Below, piece after piece: positions 24,115 to 31,022 of a stretch of 45,618 nt of DNA. The first letter of the stretch is position 1. The number at the start of each line of letters is the position of its first letter. The notes beneath the pieces are model-generated. The model was not told the DNA's origin. It was given only the letters and a program-made list of their open reading frames with translations, and ran no database searches. This DNA is from Acidobacteriota bacterium. GTDB lineage: Bacteria; Acidobacteriota; Blastocatellia; Pyrinomonadales; Pyrinomonadaceae. The position numbers and the translations under genes were made by a program. Location of the stretch: assembly GCA_003223935.1 (NCBI GenBank), contig QHXQ01000062.1, forward strand, positions 1 through 45,618, given 5' to 3'.

Positions 24115-24939
24115 TCATGCGCTGGGCGGGTCAGAGGCGGGGTGCATCGGCGGCCATTTGAGCTTGTAGCGCCTGATCTTATCGTGCAGCGTTGTCAGCT
24201 TCAGACCGAGTAGGCGGGCCGCTTTGGTCTGGTTGCCACCGGTTTCATGTAGCGCGCGTTCGATCAGATCAATCTCGAACAGGCTGACCTCTGCATAGAA
24301 ATCTATCCCGTGTTTAATATCTGGTCGGCGTATTTGGGCTGCCCCATCTTCTATGGCTTGAGCGGCGAGCTCCAACGCGGCGGCGACATCGCGGATCAGT
24401 TGCGACCGATTGCTCAATGGCGCGGGCGGTTGCGCTGCGACGATGCCGTGCGCGTGCTCCAACCGGCCGTTGCTGCGCGGCGTGGCGCTTGGCGCTTGGC
24501 GCTCGTTCATGTCCACAGCCAGCGTGCCAACCCCACAGATGCGACCTTCATTATCGAGAATCGGGATGAATGAGACGAGGCGGTGCCGACGCTCGCCGGG
24601 ATTGGTCGCAACCTCACGCTCCACCTGAATGTTTAAGGCCGGCTCGCCGGTCTCGATGATGTGGCGCATGATCGGTTCGACCACTGGCGCGAGTTGCGGC
24701 AACACTTCTTGCACGGTCTTGCCGAGATGCGCTTCGACCGGCAACCCATTCAGCCGGGCTAATGCCTCATCAATCTGGACGTAACGCAGTTGCGTGTCCA
24801 CGATAGCCATGCCAGCCGTTTCGGCCGGCAGTTGCGCGGCAGACTTGGCCACGGGTTTTAAGTTTCTATGTTGGCCGCCCTTGTTCGCCGCACGCAGGTT
24901 TTCATTGGTGTCTGTTTGGTGGGATAACATTCCCTTCAT
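24115..24939 (-). CDS. PAS domain regulator with Fis-type helix-turn-helix
   Basis: The protein has 274 residues from ATG 24939, with AAAGG 9 nt upstream. After a polar N-terminus a PAS domain spans about residues 38-150 (GMAIVDTQLRYVQIDEALARLNGLP, then RRHRLVSFIPILDNEGRICGVGTLAVDMNER). A Pro/Ala linker and a helical stretch follow. The C-terminal Fis-type HTH spans about 222-262 (IDLIERALHETGGNQTKAARLLGLKLTTLHDKIRRYKL). This is the layout of a sigma-54 enhancer-binding protein without its AAA+ module, so it cannot remodel sigma-54 holoenzyme by itself. It may bind DNA as a repressor or helper. The neighbouring TonB receptor is a plausible target. Confidence 0.85.
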   Translation of the reverse strand: MKGMLSHQTDTNENLRAANKGGQHRNLKPVAKSAAQLPAETAGMAIVDTQLRYVQIDEALARLNGLPVEAHLGKTVQEVLPQLAPVVEPIMRHIIETGEPALNIQVEREVATNPGERRHRLVSFIPILDNEGRICGVGTLAVDMNERQAPSATPRSNGRLEHAHGIVAAQPPAPLSNRSQLIRDVAAALELAAQAIEDGAAQIRRPDIKHGIDFYAEVSLFEIDLIERALHETGGNQTKAARLLGLKLTTLHDKIRRYKLKWPPMHPASDPPSA

Positions 24940-25105
24940 ATCAGAAGACCTTTGTGGCTGAGCAATTAACCGCTTTGATTATCTGGGGTGTGGGAATAAT
25001 ACCGCAGACGGTACGGCCATTCCAAGCTAATTATGCTCTGGCCCGGCGTTGTCCGGGCGCAACGTTCCGTTAACACCGACAGCAGACCATTCTTTGGCGG
25101 TCGGC

Positions 25106-26227
25106 TTACCAGTGTTCACGCGTGAAATAGTTTTTAGGCAACTCGTAGAGCAGCGCGCGGCGCGAGTGGCGCATGGAGTCGTGGATGAAGCAGACGTGCG
25201 TGCACCAGCAGGCGCGCCCGCCGTCAATCGCTTTGAGTTCGGTCTGACGCGCGGCGGCGGCCCAGAGCGCAGCGAAGTCGTAATCGTAATCGGCGAGCGT
25301 CGCAAATTTTTCGCGCAGTTCGCAGGCGCGCACGTCGCCGTTGTAGTCAATGACGGCGGTCGTCTCGCCGGCCGTGCAGGGAAAGGGCCACGCCGAAGGC
25401 CCGGCGAAGTTGGCGAGTTGCGTGCGATAGTGCGTGGTGATCGCGCCGACGTAAGCGACATTTTTGACGAAGCGCGTGGCTGCGTCGTCGGCCGCGAACA
25501 TGCGTTCGCCGTAGCGTTTGGTGAGCGCGGAGACACGCGCGTACATCTGCGGCAGAACTTCGGGCGGCACTTGCTTGATCGTCGCGCCGGCTTTCGTCTC
25601 GCCGCGAATGATGTTGAAGTATTGCCCGTCGAGTTGGCAGTTGTGCCAGAGATAATCTGCGAGTTGGTCAATCGCCGCGTAGTTCTCGGCGCAGACGACC
25701 GTGTTGACGTTCAAGCGAAAACGGTCGGTGAATTTTTCTTTGAGCGGATAGAGCGCGCGGATGCAGTCGAGCGTCTTCGTCCAGTTGCCGGGTACGCCGC
25801 GTATGCGATCATGCGTTTCACCATAACCGTCGAGCGCGATGTTGAGATAGAGATCGAGTTGTGGATTGCGGCTCAAGGCTCGCTCAACGACCTCGCAGAC
25901 GTGCGTCTTGATAAGCGCATTGGTCGGGATGATGACGCGCCGGACGCCGTTGTGCCTAACGAAGAGATCAATGATTTCAACTAGATCGCGGCGCAGCGTC
26001 GGCTCGCCGCCAGAGAGCCACAAGTCTGTGATCGGCGGCATCGTGTGCGCGACCCGTTCGATCTGCGCGAAGGTCATATCGCCGGGCTGATTCAACTCCT
26101 GCCAGTAGAAACAGGTCTCGCATTTCGCATTGCAGCGCGAAGTGACGAATAGGATGAGCGTGCCGAGACGCGACTCGCGTTTCGTCTCGCGCAGGAGTTG
26201 ATAGAGTTTGATGGCTCGGTTCGTCAT
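25106..26227 (-). CDS. Radical SAM protein with SPASM-like C-terminal cysteines
   Basis: The 373-residue protein carries the radical SAM motif RCNAKCETCFYW (Cys32, Cys36, Cys39) that binds the catalytic 4Fe-4S cluster. The LWLSGGEPTLRRDL (GGE motif) and the NIALDGYGETHDRIRG strand follow. The C-terminus has further cysteines, in PFPCTAGETTAVIDYNGDVRACELR and in GGRACWCTHVCF, arranged like an auxiliary-cluster SPASM/twitch domain. The closest general match is the family that modifies peptides or small molecules; the substrate is unknown. It lies 64 nt downstream of the glycosyltransferase gene in the same direction, so the two may act together on one envelope compound. Confidence 0.85.
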   Translation of the reverse strand: MTNRAIKLYQLLRETKRESRLGTLILFVTSRCNAKCETCFYWQELNQPGDMTFAQIERVAHTMPPITDLWLSGGEPTLRRDLVEIIDLFVRHNGVRRVIIPTNALIKTHVCEVVERALSRNPQLDLYLNIALDGYGETHDRIRGVPGNWTKTLDCIRALYPLKEKFTDRFRLNVNTVVCAENYAAIDQLADYLWHNCQLDGQYFNIIRGETKAGATIKQVPPEVLPQMYARVSALTKRYGERMFAADDAATRFVKNVAYVGAITTHYRTQLANFAGPSAWPFPCTAGETTAVIDYNGDVRACELREKFATLADYDYDFAALWAAAARQTELKAIDGGRACWCTHVCFIHDSMRHSRRALLYELPKNYFTREHW

Positions 26228-26291
26228 GGCGCGAATGGATGTTAGCCGCAGACGGGGATTGTTGCAATGCGCAGTTCAAACGCAGTTGAAA

Positions 26292-27551
26292 CTAATCCGG
26301 CGTTTGTGTGCTTTCAAGTTGCTCTGGCATCTGTGTGCTCTGTGCAAGCACGATGGTCTCGTTCGGCGATTTCAATTCGTAGGCGATGCCGCGCCAAGTG
26401 ATGCACCGTGAGAGACCGGCCGCCACAGCGTTGTATGTGTAGAGCGCAGAGGTGAGCGGCCACAAGCATAGATGTGCGAGCAGCGTCGCCCCACGCGCGC
26501 GCACGCCTTCATTTGCGAGCGGCAACGCGACCGCGCGCAGACGCATGTAAGCTTTCGCCGCGCCGAGCAAAAAGATGCAGCCGACGAGCGCGAGCGGGAG
26601 CGCCGCAGATGTGCCGCGCCACACGCGCACGAGCGCCAACGCGAGACCACCGTAAAAGACAAAGATGAAAAGTAGATTCGACGCGAGCACGATCCGCCAC
26701 AGGTGCGGCGCATAGACGCGCGTGATCTTCAGTTGGCGTGTGGTGAATTCAAGCAGTTCCGAGAAGCTACAATCTTCATGTGAGGCGGTCAGGCAGTAGG
26801 GCGCAAAGTGGATCGGCAACTGCGCAGCTTTGAGCGCACGCGTCAGCGCGAAATCATCCGAGAGCGCGCCGCGCCAGTGTGCGAGCACGTCAGCACGCGC
26901 GAAGGTCGTGCGCCGGAGCGCGGTCGAGCCGCCCCAACAGAAGTTTTGCGTATTGCTATGGCCGAGCGCGGAGGCGATGGAGGCGTTCCAGACCGAGCGC
27001 AAGTGCGAACTAAAACCACCGTTGACAGGCACGAACCAACGATAGCCGGTCGCCGCACCTATATGTTCATCAACAAGTGTTGCGACGAGCGCACGCAGCC
27101 AAACGCGACGCGGGCGCGCGTCCGTGTCCACAAAGACGAAGACCTCGCTCAATGGATCGCACGCACCGATGCCCGCGCGCAAGTTATGCACTTTCTGCCC
27201 GCAATCATTCGCCGGTCCAGCGATGATGACGTGCGTGGCAACTGCGCCCGCCGTCAGGTCGGCATGTGCCGCGCGCAATGATTCGATCACGCGTAGCGCC
27301 GGATCGTTCGCGCTGTCGGTGACGAAGATGATCTCGTAGCGCGGATAGTCTTGCGCGAAGAGCGCGCGCAAGTTTTCGTCTAAGGCTTGATCGAGACCGC
27401 GAAAGGGGACGATGACGGAGGCGAACGGCGCATAGTCAGGCAGCGTGCGCTGCAACTCGCGGCGGAAGTAGGCGAGCCAACGCCAGCCGCCGCGCAGCGA
27501 GATAAGACCTTGCAGGATGAGCAGTGTTGCAAAGAAGTAGAAGGTGCCCAT
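26292..27551 (-). CDS. Family 2 glycosyltransferase, ceramide-glucosyltransferase-like
   Basis: The 419-residue membrane protein has an N-terminal helix (TFYFFATLLILQGLISL). Its GT-A domain shows ASVIVPFRGLDQALDENLRALFAQDYPRYEIIFV, an FVDTDARP DxD-type motif, and CWGGSTALRRTTFARADVL. The catalytic SDDFALTRAL and a TTRQLKITR stretch follow where processive relatives have QxxRW. Three C-terminal membrane helices complete it. The layout resembles GT21 ceramide glucosyltransferases and the hopanoid-associated HpnI. The lipid acceptor cannot be told from sequence alone. It follows nuoN closely in the same direction, with a degenerate heptamer hairpin between them. Confidence 0.85.
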   Translation of the reverse strand: MGTFYFFATLLILQGLISLRGGWRWLAYFRRELQRTLPDYAPFASVIVPFRGLDQALDENLRALFAQDYPRYEIIFVTDSANDPALRVIESLRAAHADLTAGAVATHVIIAGPANDCGQKVHNLRAGIGACDPLSEVFVFVDTDARPRRVWLRALVATLVDEHIGAATGYRWFVPVNGGFSSHLRSVWNASIASALGHSNTQNFCWGGSTALRRTTFARADVLAHWRGALSDDFALTRALKAAQLPIHFAPYCLTASHEDCSFSELLEFTTRQLKITRVYAPHLWRIVLASNLLFIFVFYGGLALALVRVWRGTSAALPLALVGCIFLLGAAKAYMRLRAVALPLANEGVRARGATLLAHLCLWPLTSALYTYNAVAAGLSRCITWRGIAYELKSPNETIVLAQSTQMPEQLESTQTPD

Positions 27552-27558
27552 AAGGAAA

Positions 27559-27647
27559 GACTGTCGGTTGTCAGTTTTTTCTTTTGCGCGAGTTGCCTGC
27601 TGAGAATTAACCTAGCAACTGACGAAGCAAAGCACAACGGACAGCTC
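27559..27647. repeat. Degenerate heptamer inverted array L (TTTTCAG/GTTGTCG type), nuoN-glycosyltransferase gap
   Basis: The end blocks 27559-27571 (GACTGTCGGTTGT) and 27634-27647 (inverse of GAGCTGTCCGTTGT) pair with one mismatch and one bulge. The interior is decayed but still divisible into sevens. The sequence resembles the right arm of hairpin H. It fills the gap, ending directly at the nuoN stop codon. Confidence 0.6.
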
Positions 27648-29213
27648 TTAACGCAGGGCGACGACACCGCTCGCGGCGAGCGCGCCGATCAGCGCTTGCG
27701 CCGCGTGGATGAACGGCTGCGGATAGATACCGATGAAGACGACGCCGATGCAGGCGACGACGAGCGCGGTGTTGAGCGCGGGCGAGAGCGCGAGCGGGCG
27801 ATTGTCCGCCGGTTGCTCGCGGAAGTACATCGCATAGACGAAGCGCAGATAGTAGTAGAACGAAACGACCGTGTTCAGGATCGCCCAGACCGCGAGCCAG
27901 TAGTACCAGTTCTTCTGCTCCGTCGCGCCGCGCTGCAATAGCCCGCCGAAGAGAAAATACTTGCCGATGAAGCCGCCCGTGAGCGGCAAGCCGCCGAGCG
28001 AGAGCATGAAGATGGCCATCATCGCGGCCATGCCCGGCGCTTTCTGTGCGAGACCCGTCATGTCGTCCACTCTGTCGCCGACGATGCCGCGCCGATGAAG
28101 CGCAATGATGACGCCGAACGCGCCGACGTTCATCAAAGTATAGACGAGCAGATAGAGGATGATGCCGACGTAGCCGTAAGTGTTACCGGCGACGAGACCC
28201 AAGAGCAGATAGCCCGCGTTCGAGATCGAAGAATAAGCCAAGAGCCGCTTGGCGTTCGTCTGTGTGACCGCAGCCCAGTTGCCGACGAGGATCGTGATGG
28301 CAGCGACGAGACCGAGTTGCGGGGCCCAATCTGCGCGCATGCCGCCGAGCGCCTCGATGAAGATGCGCATGTAGAGCGCGAAACTCGCCGCTTTCGAGCC
28401 GGTTGAGAGAAAGGCTGTGACGGGCGTCGGCGCGCCTTCGTAAGCATCGGGGGCCCACATGTGAAACGGCACGGCGGCGATCTTGAAGAAGAGGCCGGCG
28501 GCGAGCGCGATCATACCGAGCAGGAGCATCGGCCGGAGCGGTGTGGGCGCGCCCTCAAGCATTGGCGGGGCGTTCAGCACCTCGTTAATTTTATGCGCGA
28601 TGTCGCCGAGATTGGTCGAGCCGGCGACGCCGAACAGTAGCGACATGCCGTAGAGCAAGATGCCTGAGGAGAATGCGCCGAGCAGAAAATATTTCATGCC
28701 TGCTTCGTTCGAGCGGCGCTCGCGTTTGGTGAAGGCGACGAGCACGTAGAAGGTGAGCGCCATCAGTTCAAGGCTGATGTAGAGCGCGATCAGATCGTAG
28801 CCGCACGCAAGCATCATCATGCCGACGGTGGCGAAGAGGACGAGCGCGTAGAACTCGCCGCGTTGTTCGCCTTCAATGTCGAGGTAGCGCAAGCTGACGG
28901 CGATTGAGAGCGCGGCGGCGATGAGGAAGATGGCTTTGAAGATAATGGCGAAGCCGTCAATTCGCACCATGCCGTAGAAGCCTGTGAGCGGCAGCAGATA
29001 ACTGTTTGCGTACCACTGCGCAAAGAGCGACGCCCCTGCAAGCGCGACGGCGATGAGCGAGAAGTAGCCCGTCAACTTGCCGCGCTTGTAAGGCAGCACA
29101 ACCTCCATCACGAGCACGGCGCACGCGCACACGGTCAAGATCAACTCCGGTGCGAGCAGTTGTAACTCGCCGACGCTGAACAGCGCAGTTGTGTTGGCTT
29201 GCAACAGAAACAT
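27648..29213 (-). CDS. nuoN: NADH-quinone oxidoreductase subunit N
   Basis: NuoN is one of three antiporter-like ion-pumping subunits in the membrane arm of complex I. The 521-residue sequence has about 14 hydrophobic helices. The family's key residues are visible: the Glu in LYISLELMALTFYVLVAF and the Lys in AGMKYFLLGAFSSG. Further markers are FKIAAVPFHMWAPDAYEGAPTPV (the broken-helix HMWxPDxYEGAP signature) and KRLLAYSSISNAGYLLLG. Length and motifs are normal. It is the last nuo gene of the cluster. Confidence 0.97.
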   Translation of the reverse strand: MFLLQANTTALFSVGELQLLAPELILTVCACAVLVMEVVLPYKRGKLTGYFSLIAVALAGASLFAQWYANSYLLPLTGFYGMVRIDGFAIIFKAIFLIAAALSIAVSLRYLDIEGEQRGEFYALVLFATVGMMMLACGYDLIALYISLELMALTFYVLVAFTKRERRSNEAGMKYFLLGAFSSGILLYGMSLLFGVAGSTNLGDIAHKINEVLNAPPMLEGAPTPLRPMLLLGMIALAAGLFFKIAAVPFHMWAPDAYEGAPTPVTAFLSTGSKAASFALYMRIFIEALGGMRADWAPQLGLVAAITILVGNWAAVTQTNAKRLLAYSSISNAGYLLLGLVAGNTYGYVGIILYLLVYTLMNVGAFGVIIALHRRGIVGDRVDDMTGLAQKAPGMAAMMAIFMLSLGGLPLTGGFIGKYFLFGGLLQRGATEQKNWYYWLAVWAILNTVVSFYYYLRFVYAMYFREQPADNRPLALSPALNTALVVACIGVVFIGIYPQPFIHAAQALIGALAASGVVALR

Positions 29214-29222
29214 AAGAATCAG

Positions 29223-29279
29223 ATGATGAATGAAAGACGATCTGTGTTTAGTTCATCATGCCGCGTTCATCGTTTTTCG
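29223..29279. repeat. Heptamer inverted array J (ATGATGA type), nuoM-nuoN gap
   Basis: Left side 29223-29243 holds the units ATGATGA, ATGAAAG and ACGATCT. The right side to 29279 is the inverse of ACGAAAA, ACGATGA, ACGCGGC and ATGATGA. ATGATGAA (29223-29230) pairs perfectly with TTCATCAT (29252-29259). It ends at the nuoM stop. Bases 29225-29245 are the exact inverse complement of 38423-38443 in element K. Confidence 0.75.
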
Positions 29280-29280
29280 T

Positions 29281-30975
29281 TTATCTCTCGGCTCGCTCCG
29301 GCGTCTGTGTGCGACCGGGCAAAGGATAGTCTGGCCGGACTTGTTGGACGACGGCGTTGGTCGGTTGCTGTATGAAGCGTAAAAAGGGTGTCGCATAGAC
29401 GCCGATCCAGAGCGACATGATGACGAGCGGCAGCATGTAGGCCCACTCGCGCCCGCTCAGGTCTGTTAGTTTCTCGTTCTTCGGATTGTCAATCGTGCCG
29501 AAGAACATGCGTTGATAGAGCCAGAGCATGTAGCCTGCGTTGAGGATGATGCCGAGCGCGCCCCAAGCGGCCCAAGACGGCTTGTACTCGAACACGCCGC
29601 GCAGCGCCAAGAATTCAGAGATGAAGACGCATAGGAGCGGCAGCCCTATGGCCGTCATCGCCATCGCCAGAAAGACGGCCGCGTAACCGGGCATGACGTG
29701 CGAGAGACCGCCAAACTCCGAGACCTTACGCGTGTGCCGGCGTTCATAAATGATGCCGACGAGCAAGAACAGCGCGCCCGAATAGATGCCGTGATTGACC
29801 ATGTGCAGCACCGCGCCGTTGATGCCGTTCGGATTCAAAGCGAACAAGCCGAGCATGACAATGCCCATCGAAGAGACGGACGAGTAGGCGACGAGTTTTT
29901 TCACGTCGCCGTCGCGCTTGACGACGAAGTACATCGCAGCCAAAGCGCCGTAGATGATGCTGATGCTGGCGAGTGTGATCATCACATGGCGCACGCCGAA
30001 GACGCCGATTAACGGCAGTCTGAACGCGATCTCGTCGGCCGAAGCTTTCGGGAACATCGGCAGATTGAAGCGGAAGAAACCATATGTACCGAGTTTGAGC
30101 AAGATACCTGCGAGGATGACCGAGCCTGCGGTCGGCGCTTCGACGTGCGCGTCCGGCAGCCACGTGTGGAACGGCCACATCGGCACTTTGATCGCAAAGC
30201 CGAGCGCGAAGGCAAAGAACAGAAGTATCTGCATCGTACCCATCGGCAATGCGGAACCGAGCGCTTGCAGGTACATGATATTGAACGTGCCCGTGCCGTT
30301 CTTGGTCGCTTCCTGCAACGTCGTCGTGATCAGGTTGCGCGCCGCCTGATTGCCCGCGACGACGTTCAACGTCGCCTGACCGATCTTCGCCGTGATCGTT
30401 GTGTCTTGCGTCAGGAAGTAGAGCTTCAAGATGCCGAGCAGCATGACGACCGAACCGGCGAGCGTGTAGAGGAAGAACTTGATCGCGGCGTAGAGGCGAT
30501 TTTCGCCGCCCCAGATGCCGATCAGAAAATACATCGGCACGAGCGAGACCTCGAAGAAGAGGAAGAACAGGAACAAGTCCATCGAAGCGAAGACGCCGAC
30601 CACAGCCGTCTGCAAAAAGAGCAGCAGCGCGTAGTATTCCTTCTCGCGCTTCTGGATGTAGTTCCAAGATGAGAGCGCAGCCAGAACGCCCAAGAACGTG
30701 GTCAACAGTATGAGCAGCACCGAAACGCCGTCCGCGCCCATCTGATAGCGCGCGCCGATGAGCGGAATCCACTGGTGGTCTTCAAGCATCTGCATGCCGC
30801 CCGTCGTGCGGTCGTACCACAAGAGACCGAGCGAGGCGACGAACGCGAGACCAAACCAAGCGGTCGCAAATTTCTTGATCGCGCTCGCTTGATCTTTTTT
30901 GAAGAGCGCAAGAATGATCACCGCGCCGATGGTCGGCAGCCACGTGATGATCGAGAGAAGGTGCGGAATGTTCAC
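29281..30975 (-). CDS. nuoM: NADH-quinone oxidoreductase subunit M
   Basis: NuoM is the middle antiporter-like pump subunit. The 564 residues show the pump Glu in LFFLFFEVSLVPMYFLIGIWGG, the Lys in AAIKFFLYTLAGS, KVPMWPFHTWLPDAHVEAPTAGSVILAG (the PFHxWLPDAHxEAPT signature), KKLVAYSSVSSMGIVMLGLF, and GGLSHVMPGYAAVFL. A hydrophilic loop of about 50 residues between helices (QATLNVVAGNQ to NGTGTFNIMYLQALG) is longer than in Escherichia coli NuoM. It lies between nuoL (upstream) and nuoN. Confidence 0.97.
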   Translation of the reverse strand: MNIPHLLSIITWLPTIGAVIILALFKKDQASAIKKFATAWFGLAFVASLGLLWYDRTTGGMQMLEDHQWIPLIGARYQMGADGVSVLLILLTTFLGVLAALSSWNYIQKREKEYYALLLFLQTAVVGVFASMDLFLFFLFFEVSLVPMYFLIGIWGGENRLYAAIKFFLYTLAGSVVMLLGILKLYFLTQDTTITAKIGQATLNVVAGNQAARNLITTTLQEATKNGTGTFNIMYLQALGSALPMGTMQILLFFAFALGFAIKVPMWPFHTWLPDAHVEAPTAGSVILAGILLKLGTYGFFRFNLPMFPKASADEIAFRLPLIGVFGVRHVMITLASISIIYGALAAMYFVVKRDGDVKKLVAYSSVSSMGIVMLGLFALNPNGINGAVLHMVNHGIYSGALFLLVGIIYERRHTRKVSEFGGLSHVMPGYAAVFLAMAMTAIGLPLLCVFISEFLALRGVFEYKPSWAAWGALGIILNAGYMLWLYQRMFFGTIDNPKNEKLTDLSGREWAYMLPLVIMSLWIGVYATPFLRFIQQPTNAVVQQVRPDYPLPGRTQTPERAER

Positions 30976-31022
30976 TGTGTCCTCACAAGCGGAAGATCAA
31001 AACGCATCCAAGCTGAACCAAC

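Noticed and set aside
29744..30772. 342-codon minus-strand ORF overlapping nuoM in another frame
   Set aside because: Same-strand frame shadow of nuoM, His/Arg-rich, no motifs.
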